From the NCBI GenBank assembly GCA_017643585.1, contig JAEPND010000001.1, forward strand, positions 319,834 through 383,833: a DNA stretch of 64,000 bases, in the 5' to 3' direction. A program made the translations under genes and the position numbers. Positions 9,426 through 18,015 of this stretch are shown here, piece by piece; position 1 is the stretch's first letter; every line of letters begins with the position of its first letter. Below the pieces are notes generated by a model. The model was not told the DNA's origin. It did not search any database and was given only the letters and a program-made list of their open reading frames with translations. The stretch is from Maricaulis sp. GTDB lineage: Bacteria > Pseudomonadota > Alphaproteobacteria > Caulobacterales > Maricaulaceae.

Positions 9426-10045
9426 GGGGCCACACCGCCGGGCAGTTTGGCGTCGGGCGGGCGCACATAGAAAGGCGTTGGCGGGCTTTGCTCCGCACCA
9501 ACCTGCCCTGCAAGGTCTAGAAGGGCGACCAGGTCGAGCTTGCCATTATCGACAACCGCCTGCCCCTCGCTTGCCACCAGACCGGCGCCTCCGCCGGCCA
9601 GGGCGAGCCCGGTCACGCGCGCCGAAGCGTCCGCGATGGACAGCCGCTGCGCCGCGTCGGGGCCATCACGCCAGATCTGGACGACGACCTCGCCGCGCTT
9701 GGCATCATGCACCGTTGCCAGCGGTCGCGTCCCGGTCAGGGCATGGGCGATCACAGCGAGATTGGAGATGCCATAGGCCTTTGCCCCACTCGACAGGGCC
9801 AGCCCCCGGGCGAATGCGACACCGACACGTGTCCCGGCAAAACCACCCGGACCAATGGTCACGCCGATGCGCTCGAGTGCGCGCGGCTCGATGCCAGCCT
9901 GTTTCAAGGCATCCTGGGCCATCGGCGCCAGCCGTTCGGCATGGCCGCGCCCGATGGTCTCGCTCAGGACAATGTCCGGCTGACCCTCAACGCGCAGCGC
10001 CACAGAGCATTCCGCTCCGGTCGTATCAAAAACCAGGATGGCCAT
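9422..10045 (-). CDS. tsaB: tRNA threonylcarbamoyladenosine biosynthesis protein TsaB
   Basis: TsaB is the non-catalytic partner of TsaD in t6A37 tRNA modification. The 207-residue protein starts with the ASKHA-fold strand ILVFDTTGAECSVAL, then GRGHAERLAPM and IGVTIGPGGFAGTRVGVAFARGLAL. Its length and the coupled rimI gene fit TsaB rather than the longer TsaD. Confidence 0.93.
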   Translation of the reverse strand: MAILVFDTTGAECSVALRVEGQPDIVLSETIGRGHAERLAPMAQDALKQAGIEPRALERIGVTIGPGGFAGTRVGVAFARGLALSSGAKAYGISNLAVIAHALTGTRPLATVHDAKRGEVVVQIWRDGPDAAQRLSIADASARVTGLALAGGGAGLVASEGQAVVDNGKLDLVALLDLAGQVGAEQSPPTPFYVRPPDAKLPGGVAP

Positions 10046-10084
10046 GGGGGCGGTTTAGAGGAATTCGGCGCGGGCGTCGCCTGC

Positions 10085-10648
10085 CTACTCCACCGCCTCG
10101 ACGGACTGGATTTCCGGAATGTAGTGCTGCAGCAGGTTCTGGATGCCGGATTTCAGAGTCATCGTCGAAGACGGACAACCGGAACAGGCGCCCCGCATTT
10201 TCAGGCGCACAATGCCACTGTCCGCCAGATAGGAATGGAACAGGATATCGCCGCCATCCTGCGCCACAGCCGGACGCACACGCGTATCGATCAGCTCGAT
10301 GATCTCCTTGACCACTTCAGAGCTTTCCCCGTCATACACCGCATGACCACTTTCATCTTCGGCATCGCCGAGGATCGGGCGGCCAGACTGCAGACCATCC
10401 ATGATCGCACCGAGGAGGAAGGGCTTGATGTGATCCCATTCCACTGCATCGCTCTTGGTGATGGCGATGAAATCAGCGCCCAGGAATACGCCCGTCACAC
10501 CCTCGATCAGAAACAGGTCGGACGCGAACGGCGATACGGCAGCGTCTTCCTCGCTCTCGAATTCCCGGGAACCGTTCGGCGCGATCTCGCGCCCCGGCAG
10601 GAATTTCATCGTGTTCGGATTGGGTGTGGCTTCAGTCTGGATGAACAT
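10085..10648 (-). CDS. NifU-like Fe–S cluster carrier (Nfu)
   Basis: A scaffold or carrier that delivers Fe–S clusters to apoproteins such as MiaB. Two domains are present in 187 residues: Nfu_N (MFIQTEATPNPNTMKFLPG, residues 1–90) and NifU-C with the cluster-binding CxxC in MRGACSGCPSSTMTL near residue 155. The two-domain architecture is typical of alphaproteobacteria and mitochondria. It stands 39 bp upstream of tsaB. Confidence 0.93.
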   Translation of the reverse strand: MFIQTEATPNPNTMKFLPGREIAPNGSREFESEEDAAVSPFASDLFLIEGVTGVFLGADFIAITKSDAVEWDHIKPFLLGAIMDGLQSGRPILGDAEDESGHAVYDGESSEVVKEIIELIDTRVRPAVAQDGGDILFHSYLADSGIVRLKMRGACSGCPSSTMTLKSGIQNLLQHYIPEIQSVEAVE

Positions 10649-10715
10649 GGCGGGTCTCCTTGGCCATCACTTGGCGGTAATGGACAAAAACTTCAACCAC
10701 AAGAGCTGTAGGGGC

Positions 10716-11192
10716 TCAGGTGAGCGCGTCGATTTCCTCGCACGGCATATCGCCGGGAACCACGGTCACGGGCACATTGCGTTCAGAGAACAGCCCCTTG
10801 CCACGCGCCAGGGCGGACACCAGCGGACCGGGCCCCTCGCTGGAGCGACTGGCGCCAAGGATCAGCAGGGAAATCTCCGGGTCTTCGCACAGGAGCTCTG
10901 ACAATACCTGGGAGCGCTCTCCCTCCCGCAGTAACAGCTCCGGGCGCTCCCCCGTCACGGCCTCGACATCCTCGGCCATGGATTCCAGCAAGGTCTCTGC
11001 GGCAGCCTCGGATTCACGCTTGGCGGTCTCCGCCACGCCGATCCAGTGGTTGAAGTCGGACGGCTCGTAAGCGGCCAGTACGGTGACCTTGGCCCCCGTC
11101 TTCACAGCACGACGCGCAGCAAAGTAAAGCGCAGTGCGCGCCTCCGGGCTTTCATCCGCCACGACCAGGAATTTGCGTGTTCGATTTGGCAT
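10716..11192 (-). CDS. Universal stress protein family
   Basis: A single-domain Usp protein of 158 residues. The first strand and helix read KFLVVADESPEARTALYFAARRA, and the ATP-binding-type tail is LLILGASRSSEGPGPLVSALA. The glycine pattern resembles the ATP-binding subgroup. It is divergent from the membrane protein gene at 11268 and 67 bp upstream of nfu on the same strand. Confidence 0.85.
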   Translation of the reverse strand: MPNRTRKFLVVADESPEARTALYFAARRAVKTGAKVTVLAAYEPSDFNHWIGVAETAKRESEAAAETLLESMAEDVEAVTGERPELLLREGERSQVLSELLCEDPEISLLILGASRSSEGPGPLVSALARGKGLFSERNVPVTVVPGDMPCEEIDALT

Positions 11193-11267
11193 GCCGCGCG
11201 ACTGTGGCGAGTTTCACGCGACTCGTCCAGTAATTGCTGCTAAGGGGCGAATAAAGGAGAGGTTTCA

Positions 11268-11867
11268 ATGAGCTCTGTTCGTCATCCGGATCGGCGCAAT
11301 CTGGGCACCAAGCCCACATTTACCTGGCTGGAAGAGGGGGCTCTGGTGCAGACCCTCGAGGACGGTAGTCCTGTGCATCATTTTGCGCTGGAAGACATTC
11401 GCCATGTGCGCCTGGCCGCAGAGATGGCCGGTCAGACCTCACAGGTCGTGCTGCGCGTCACCAATTCGGCACGCGATGAAATGGTGTTCGGCTCGATGAC
11501 CTTTGTCTCGCCCGGCGTGTTTCGTGGCGAATACGAGACCTTTCGGGCCTTGCTGACTGGTCTGCACGAGGCGCTGCTTCCCTATCGCGAGCAGGTGGAA
11601 TTCGTCGAAGGCCAGTCCATGGCCTTCATGATCACCATGTTTGTATTGGGTGGACTGATCACGCTGATGGGCGCGGTCTTTTTCGTGGTGCTCTTCCTGA
11701 TGCAGGAAAACGCCTACGGCCTGTTCCTGATCCCGGTCACCCTGATGGGCGGCGGGCTGATGCGCATGTTCTGGCCGCGCGGGCCGCAGCCCTATGACCC
11801 GGAAAAATACCGGCCCGAAAACCAGTTCGACAAGGCTGAAACCCCGGGCCCGTCCGACGCGGCGTAA
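11268..11867 (+). CDS. Conserved membrane protein of unknown function
   Basis: A 199-residue protein not assigned to a family. Residues 1–115 form a soluble, beta-rich region (FTWLEEGALVQTLEDG). It is followed by two adjacent hydrophobic helices at about residues 122–170 (FMITMFVLGGLITLMGAVFFVVLFLM and YGLFLIPVTLMGGGLMRMFW) and a charged cytoplasmic tail. There is an AAAGGAGAGG ribosome-binding site before the ATG. Its stop codon abuts that of the convergent copper chaperone gene with no spacer. Confidence 0.8.
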   Translation: MSSVRHPDRRNLGTKPTFTWLEEGALVQTLEDGSPVHHFALEDIRHVRLAAEMAGQTSQVVLRVTNSARDEMVFGSMTFVSPGVFRGEYETFRALLTGLHEALLPYREQVEFVEGQSMAFMITMFVLGGLITLMGAVFFVVLFLMQENAYGLFLIPVTLMGGGLMRMFWPRGPQPYDPEKYRPENQFDKAETPGPSDAA

Positions 11868-12422
11868 CTAGTACTCGCTTGGCATTCCCGGTGGCATATT
11901 GCGAACCGCAAAGGTGACAGGGACCTCACCCGCGCGCTCAAACACCAGCGTGCCGGTCGCTTCCTCACCTTCCACGACCGTCGCGAGACCGAACACCATC
12001 AAATGACGACCGCCGGGCGTGAACACCAGCGGACCTTCATTGTTGACGTCCTGGGGGCCGATCGGCCGCATCTGCATCAATCCATCAGCACTCATCGTGT
12101 GGCCGTGCAGCTCGACCCGTTCCGCACCATCGATGCGGGCGCTGAGCAGGCGGTCAACCGAGCCCTCGCTCAGACGAATGGTGAAATAGGCAGCGGTGAC
12201 GTCGCGGCCGCCCGGATGCGGGCGCATCCAGGCCGCACGCACATCAATGACCGGCATCACGCCGTCATCGACCAGTGGCTGCAAGGCGGCCGTATCGCCA
12301 GCCTCGGCGTGGTGCATGTTCCCATGCTCCATACCGGCATGCTCTTCGGTTTCAGAAGCGGCACCGCAAGCGGCGACAGACAGACCAGCCAGAGCGACCA
12401 GCAATACAGACGTCTTGGACAT
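11868..12422 (-). CDS. Periplasmic copper chaperone PCu(A)C-type lipoprotein
   Basis: PCu(A)C proteins carry Cu(I) in the periplasm for cytochrome oxidase assembly. The mature protein follows a lipoprotein signal (VALAGLSVAAC). A His/Met-rich linker (HAGMEHGNMHHAEAG) precedes the domain. The H(M)x10Mx21HxM-type copper site is seen in MRPHPGG and VELHGHTMSADGLMQM. I chose the ATG at 12422, one base after the trpS stop codon, because it gives a proper signal peptide; the longer in-frame start lies inside trpS. The length is 184 residues. Confidence 0.88.
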   Translation of the reverse strand: MSKTSVLLVALAGLSVAACGAASETEEHAGMEHGNMHHAEAGDTAALQPLVDDGVMPVIDVRAAWMRPHPGGRDVTAAYFTIRLSEGSVDRLLSARIDGAERVELHGHTMSADGLMQMRPIGPQDVNNEGPLVFTPGGRHLMVFGLATVVEGEEATGTLVFERAGEVPVTFAVRNMPPGMPSEY

Positions 12423-12423
12423 T

Positions 12424-13461
12424 TTATCCCCAGAACCCGATGATTTCCTTGGCTTCCGTAACCACGGGTGCGGCCACGGCATTGGCGCGTTCGGCACCTG
12501 CAGCGAGGATGCGGTCAATCTCGGTCTTGTCCTCGACCAAACGACGATATTCGTCAGAGATCGGGGCGAGATATTCCACGGCCACATCGGCCAGGGCCGG
12601 CTTGAAAGCGCCAAATCCCTGACCACCGAACTCGGCCAGGATATCGGCCTTGGTCTTGCCCGTCAGTGCGGCATAAATGCCGACCAGGTTGGAGGCTTCC
12701 GGGCGATCGGCCAGGCCCGCCTCTTCCGACGGAAGCGGCTCGGGGTCGGTCTTCGCCTTCTTGATCTTGCGGGCGATCTTGTCGGCATCATCGTCCAGAT
12801 TGATGCGCGAATTGTCCGATACGTCAGACTTGGACATTTTCGCAGCGCCATCGCGCAGCGACATGACCCGAGCTCCAGGCCCCTGGATCACTGGTTCGGT
12901 GATCGGGAAGATCGCTTCACCATCGCCGTAATCGCGATTGAAACGGGCGGCGATGTCACGGCACAGCTCCAGGTGCTGTTTCTGGTCCTCGCCAACGGGA
13001 ACATGGGTCGCCTTGTAGACCAGGATGTCCGCAGCCTGCAGGACCGGATAGGTAAACAGGCCCACCGAAGCGCGCTCCTTGTCCTTGCCGGCCTTGTCCT
13101 TGAACTGGGTCATGCGCTCGAGCCAGCCCAGGCGTGCGACGCAATTGAAGATCCAGGCCAGCTCTGCATGGGCGGGCACGGCGGACTGCGCAAAGATGGC
13201 GCTCTTGGACGGGTCCACGCCGGACGCGATATAGGCGGCAGCAGCAGAGCGCACGGCGTCCGGTAGGGTCGCCGGGTCATGCGGCATGGTGATCGCGTGA
13301 AGGTCCACAACGCAATAGAAGCAATCCCAATTGCCATCCTCCTGCAAAGACACCCAGTTCTTCAACGCGCCCAGATAGTTACCCAGGTGAAGAGAGCCGG
13401 TCGGCTGCATGCCGGACAGCACGCGCTGCGGGCCGGTGTAATCGGTCGGAGTATCACTCAT
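12424..13461 (-). CDS. trpS: Tryptophanyl-tRNA synthetase
   Basis: A class I aminoacyl-tRNA synthetase charging tRNA-Trp. The 345-residue protein has the HIGH-type motif in [20 protein letters not shown] and the KMSKS motif in [12 protein letters not shown]. The dimer-interface Trp-binding elements are also present ([20 protein letters not shown]). It lies 81 bp downstream of murJ on the same strand, an adjacency common in alphaproteobacteria. Confidence 0.96.
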   Translation of the reverse strand: MSDTPTDYTGPQRVLSGMQPTGSLHLGNYLGALKNWVSLQEDGNWDCFYCVVDLHAITMPHDPATLPDAVRSAAAAYIASGVDPSKSAIFAQSAVPAHAELAWIFNCVARLGWLERMTQFKDKAGKDKERASVGLFTYPVLQAADILVYKATHVPVGEDQKQHLELCRDIAARFNRDYGDGEAIFPITEPVIQGPGARVMSLRDGAAKMSKSDVSDNSRINLDDDADKIARKIKKAKTDPEPLPSEEAGLADRPEASNLVGIYAALTGKTKADILAEFGGQGFGAFKPALADVAVEYLAPISDEYRRLVEDKTEIDRILAAGAERANAVAAPVVTEAKEIIGFWG

Positions 13462-13542
13462 CGAAATGCCTCGTTTGGACTGAGGGAAACAGGAGCGGCG
13501 GTCTTAGCCTTGCCAGCGCCGCGCCTCAAGCGTGTTTATTCT

Positions 13543-15165
13543 TTACTGGCGCTTGAGCGAGCCAAGCACCTCGGACGGACGCAAGGCCCCGATCGCCATT
13601 GCGATCAGCCCGTATATCCCGGCACAAACTCCGGTCACGATCATGAGTGCCAGCAGGCGGACATCCAGGAAGAGGGCGGTTATCTGGTCCGCCCAGATTT
13701 CCGCGCAGGCGACAAAAACCCCCATGCCCGCGGCTGCGATAACAATCCGGGGCAGCCGGTTGCGCAAACGCGCATCCATTTCCAGCCCACCGCTCTTGCG
13801 CAGCGCGATCATCAACAGGATCGCATTGATCCAACCCGCCAGGCTGGTCGCGGCAGCGAGACCGACATGTCCAAAATCCGGATAATAGGACTTGATCGCA
13901 ATGAACAGGGCGATACCGGCGACAACATTGACCAGCATGGAAATGGCAGCAAAGCGCATCGGTGTCCGGGTGTCTTCCCGCGCGAAAAAGCCCGGGGCGA
14001 ACACCTTGATGAGAACAAAGGCGGGCAAGCCAACCGCGAAAGCCTGGACCGCGAGCGCGGTTCCGGTGACATCCATGGCATCGAACTCGCCGCGCTGGAA
14101 CAGACCCGATACCAGGAAGTTGGGCATCACCAGCATCGCTACCGCCGCAGGCAAGGTCAGCGCCATGGAAATCTCGAGCGCCCGGTTCATGGCGTTGGCC
14201 GCACCTTGATTATCATCCGCACGCAGGCGTTTGGACAAGGCCGGCAAGAGTGCCACACCCATGGCAATGCCGATCACACCGAGCGGCAGCTGATACAGCC
14301 GATCCGCATAATAGAGCAGGGCGACCGCGCCATCCTGGAAGGATGCGATCTGCTGGCTGACGATGATGTTGATCTGGGTCACGCCAGCCGCAATCGCGCC
14401 CGGCACGCCGAGCACGATGAGACGACGAACGCCCGGGGTTATCCGCGGGCGAGTGAGCGAGAGTTTCACACCGATCCGGCGACATCCCACGAACAGGAAC
14501 AGCGCCTGCAACAGGCCGGAAATCGTCACTCCGATGCAGAGATAAAGGCCAAAACGTTCTGCGTTTTCAACCTCTACCGGCTCGTTGGTCAAGGCGTCGG
14601 ACAAGCTGATCCCGGCGTCCCGCATCGCGTAAGCGAGAATACTTATGAGGACCATATTGAGCAGGATCGGGGCCGCTGCAGCAGCAATGAAACGATCGTG
14701 AGAATTGAGCACCCCGCCCATCATCGCCGTCACCGACATCAACAGGATGTAGGGCATGGTGATCTGGGTGAACAGGATGGCCAGGTTCAGTCTCAGCCCG
14801 TCCTCATCGATCGCAAATCCCGGTGCGATTGCGTACATCAGCCAGGGCATCGCGATCGTGCTGACCACGACGAACAGGCTCAGCGCCATGATCATCACCG
14901 ACAGGATTTCACGCAATAACTGGCGCGCCTTGTCCTCGCCCTCGCCCTCCAGGGTCCGGGCATACAGCGGCACAAAGGCCGCATTGAATGCGCCTTCCGC
15001 AAACAGGCGACGGAACAGGTTCGGGAAACGCAGGGCGACAAAGAAAGCCTCGGCCACAGGACCCGTGCCCAGCACTGCCGCGATCAGGATATCGCGGGCA
15101 AAACCGAGAATCCGGCTGGCCATGGTGAACAGGCCAACAACAGCAGATGAACGCAACAGCCGCAT
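13543..15165 (-). CDS. murJ: Lipid II flippase MurJ
   Basis: An inner-membrane MOP-superfamily transporter that flips lipid II for peptidoglycan synthesis. The 540 residues contain about fourteen helices. Signatures include the N-terminus GLFTMASRILGFARDILIAAVLG, then AFFVALRFPNLFRRLFAEGAFNAAFVP and LPLGVIGIAMGVALLP. It starts 3 bp after the glnD stop codon, so glnD–murJ–trpS is probably one transcript. Confidence 0.95.
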   Translation of the reverse strand: MRLLRSSAVVGLFTMASRILGFARDILIAAVLGTGPVAEAFFVALRFPNLFRRLFAEGAFNAAFVPLYARTLEGEGEDKARQLLREILSVMIMALSLFVVVSTIAMPWLMYAIAPGFAIDEDGLRLNLAILFTQITMPYILLMSVTAMMGGVLNSHDRFIAAAAAPILLNMVLISILAYAMRDAGISLSDALTNEPVEVENAERFGLYLCIGVTISGLLQALFLFVGCRRIGVKLSLTRPRITPGVRRLIVLGVPGAIAAGVTQINIIVSQQIASFQDGAVALLYYADRLYQLPLGVIGIAMGVALLPALSKRLRADDNQGAANAMNRALEISMALTLPAAVAMLVMPNFLVSGLFQRGEFDAMDVTGTALAVQAFAVGLPAFVLIKVFAPGFFAREDTRTPMRFAAISMLVNVVAGIALFIAIKSYYPDFGHVGLAAATSLAGWINAILLMIALRKSGGLEMDARLRNRLPRIVIAAAGMGVFVACAEIWADQITALFLDVRLLALMIVTGVCAGIYGLIAMAIGALRPSEVLGSLKRQ

Positions 15166-15168
15166 GGT

Positions 15169-18015
15169 CTAGCGCAACAGGCTGGCGGGTGCGCGCGCAA
15201 TACCGCGCTGGGCCGCCTGCTCCTCGAGCTGAGCCTCGCCTTCGCTCAACACGTTCATCAGTGCTTCTCCCACCTCTTTTTTCAGGCTCTCATCGGTCAG
15301 CTGAGAACCGTCTCGCGTCACGTAGAACACATCCGTCGCCCGTTCGCCATAACCGTCAATCCTGGCAGAATGAAGAGACAGCCCCTGCTTGGCGATCGCG
15401 TCAGACAAGTCCGCGAGCAAGCCTGGGCGGTCCCGCCCAGAGGCCTCGATCACCGTTGCTACATCGGAAAGATCGTTTGAAAAACTGAGATAAGGTGTGA
15501 CCTGGAAGGCGGCGTCCGAGCGTTTCAGGCGCATCTCACGCGAACGCTCGACCGGCAATGTCCCAGCCGCCACACACTGCAGATACCCCACCAATGCGTC
15601 CATCAGGTAAGGGTCATCGAAACCGAAGGGCTGGTTGGCCGCGTTCTGGATGTAGAAGATATCCAGCACTTTGCCCGAGCGTGTGGTGTTGATCATCGCG
15701 CCGACGATATCGGCACCCCGCTGGGCCAGCGCAGCAACGAGATCGGCAAACAGCCCGTCGCGGTCCTCGGCCCAGATCATCACTTCTGTCGCCATTCGGC
15801 GGCGGTCCACACGAATGGCCGCGGCCGCTTCGCCGTCCTCGCGCTGCATGGCCTGCCGGGCGAAGGCCGCGTGTCGGAAACGGTCTTCCTCGGTCGAGGT
15901 CACCCAGTAGGTGTCATCCAGCTCCTGTCGCCACAGCTTTGCGAAGTCCGGATGAATGCGCGCAACACGATCACACACGCGGCTGCGACTGGCCTCGGCC
16001 GTCTCGTTCAGGGCCTCGCGCGCAAGCTCGACCGCATCGCCGGAGCGCTGCAGGACCGGCTCCACTGCCGCATAAAGATCTCGCATAAGCTGGGCCTTCC
16101 AGCCATTCCAGACCCCTGGCCCGACAGAACGAATGTCAACAACTGTCAGGATGGTCAAAAGACGTAAATGCTCAACACTGCCAACGGCTTGGGCAAAATC
16201 GGCAATGGTCCGCGGATCCCCGATATCGCGACGCTGTGCGGTGTCGCTCATCAACAGATGGTTTTCGATCAACCAGGCGACGAGCTCGCTTTCATCACTG
16301 TCCAGACCCAGACGTTCGCAAGCAGTCAGCGCACGCGCCGCACCTTCAATGCACTGGTCACCATTGCCCTTGCCGGTATCATGCAACAGGACGGCGAGAT
16401 GCAATGCGCGGCGGTTCTTGATCTCGCGAATGATGCCGGTCGACAGCGGATGCTCGTCAACATGCAGGCCCTGTTCGATTTCCCGCAAAAGCCCCAGCGC
16501 CTGCAACGTATGCTCATCGACCGTATAGCGATGGTACATGTTGAACTGGGTCCGGGCGACGATATCGCCGTACTCCGGAATATATCGCCCCAGCAGGCCG
16601 GCTTCCGTCATCAGACGCAATACCGCCATCGGGGCGGCCGAGTCGAGCAGGACCGCAAAGAAGGCCCGCGCCACGCGCGGGTCGCGCCGATAGTTCTCAT
16701 CGACGTGATAGAGCGTCCGGCCGATTCTGGCGAAGGCCTCGGGGTGCAGATCGAACTGGCGCGATGCGGCGACATGGAAGAATTGCATCAGCTTGACCGG
16801 ATCGTCGGCAATCTGGGTCGGCGTCGCAAAATCCAGTCGACCGTCACGCACGATGAAGTCGCCGGTATCCGCGCTGTCCGTGGACAACATGTTCGGCAGG
16901 AAGCGCGCTATGTTGCGCGGCTTCGCCTTGCGGGAATCCGCTTCCAGCTTGGAACAGACCAGCCGGGTCAGCGACCCCACATGCATGGCGGTGAAGAAAT
17001 AACGACGCATGAAACGCTCGACGCCGCTCTCCGTCTCGGTGTCCTCGAACCCCATGCGCTTGGCGATTTCCGGCTGCAGCTCGAAACTCAGCCGCTCATC
17101 CTTGCCACCGGATAGCTGGTGCAGGTGAAACCGTACCGTCCACAGGAAGTCATCGGCGGCGACATAACGTTCGACATCCTCGACCGACAGCAAGCGGTCA
17201 CTGACCCAGCGTTCGAAGGCATCCGCGCCGTACAGAAAAATCGCCAGCCAGCGCATCAGTTGCAGATCGCGCAATCCGCCCTTGCCGGCCTTCAGGTGCG
17301 GCTCAACCGTATAGCGTGAGCGACCGGCCTTCTCGATCCGCGCATCACGCTCGCGCAGCTTGGCCTCGACAAATGCAATCTCGTCACCGGAGACAACCTC
17401 GCTGCGGAACCGTTTTGCCAGCTTGCTCGCCCGTCCCGAACTTCCCGCCAGATACCGGAGTGACAACAGGGCGGTGCGCTCGGACGCGTCTTCGCGCGCC
17501 AGGTCCAGCGTTTCATCGATGGTTCGGCAGGCGCCGCCGCCGACATCGATCTTCAGATCCCAAAGCGCGTAGAGGACGCGCTGCAGAAAGGCATCCGTCT
17601 TCTCGTCCGCCTGGTCAGGCTTGATAAGCAGGAGGTCCACATCGGAATACGGCGCCAGCTCGCCGGCTCCGAACCCACCCTGGGCACAGAATGCGACCCC
17701 ACGCGACCCGGTCGGGTCATCCGCCTTGAGCGAGTCGAACAGGGCGCTCAGACAAACCGACACACCATCGGACAGCGCATGGGCGGCGGCCGCACCGCCA
17801 TGATCCCCCGCCAGCAATGAGCTTGAGGTCCGTTGAAACGAGTCGAGCGCACTGCGAAGGGTCGCCAGCCCGGCCTTGCGGGCCGAGGGCGATTCCCAGC
17901 CATCGCGAGCGACGGCAGATGCCAGCCGGGCGCGCAGTTTCAGGGATTCCAGAGAGGCAGGAAGGAGCGTCGCTGTCATGACATCTGTTTTAGAGCCGGG
18001 CGCCCGTGCCGTCAC
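15169..18015 (-). CDS. glnD: PII uridylyltransferase / uridylyl-removing enzyme GlnD
   Basis: The glutamine sensor that uridylylates and deuridylylates PII. Four domains are seen in 948 residues: nucleotidyltransferase (GGFGAGELAPYSDVDLLL around residue 120), helical GlnE-like region, HD domain (LHLAVLLHDTGKGNGDQCIEGA near residue 520), and two C-terminal ACT domains (MIWAEDRDGLFADLVAALAQRG and IEASGRDRPGLLADLSDAIA). The start is GTG overlapping the mutS stop as GTGA; an in-frame ATG 12 codons later is the alternative. Confidence 0.95.
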   Translation of the reverse strand: MTARAPGSKTDVMTATLLPASLESLKLRARLASAVARDGWESPSARKAGLATLRSALDSFQRTSSSLLAGDHGGAAAAHALSDGVSVCLSALFDSLKADDPTGSRGVAFCAQGGFGAGELAPYSDVDLLLIKPDQADEKTDAFLQRVLYALWDLKIDVGGGACRTIDETLDLAREDASERTALLSLRYLAGSSGRASKLAKRFRSEVVSGDEIAFVEAKLRERDARIEKAGRSRYTVEPHLKAGKGGLRDLQLMRWLAIFLYGADAFERWVSDRLLSVEDVERYVAADDFLWTVRFHLHQLSGGKDERLSFELQPEIAKRMGFEDTETESGVERFMRRYFFTAMHVGSLTRLVCSKLEADSRKAKPRNIARFLPNMLSTDSADTGDFIVRDGRLDFATPTQIADDPVKLMQFFHVAASRQFDLHPEAFARIGRTLYHVDENYRRDPRVARAFFAVLLDSAAPMAVLRLMTEAGLLGRYIPEYGDIVARTQFNMYHRYTVDEHTLQALGLLREIEQGLHVDEHPLSTGIIREIKNRRALHLAVLLHDTGKGNGDQCIEGAARALTACERLGLDSDESELVAWLIENHLLMSDTAQRRDIGDPRTIADFAQAVGSVEHLRLLTILTVVDIRSVGPGVWNGWKAQLMRDLYAAVEPVLQRSGDAVELAREALNETAEASRSRVCDRVARIHPDFAKLWRQELDDTYWVTSTEEDRFRHAAFARQAMQREDGEAAAAIRVDRRRMATEVMIWAEDRDGLFADLVAALAQRGADIVGAMINTTRSGKVLDIFYIQNAANQPFGFDDPYLMDALVGYLQCVAAGTLPVERSREMRLKRSDAAFQVTPYLSFSNDLSDVATVIEASGRDRPGLLADLSDAIAKQGLSLHSARIDGYGERATDVFYVTRDGSQLTDESLKKEVGEALMNVLSEGEAQLEEQAAQRGIARAPASLLR

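Noticed and set aside
13279..14919. 546-residue plus-strand frame
   Set aside because: Antisense to trpS and murJ; composition is His/Gln/Arg-rich, as expected for a shadow frame in GC-rich DNA.
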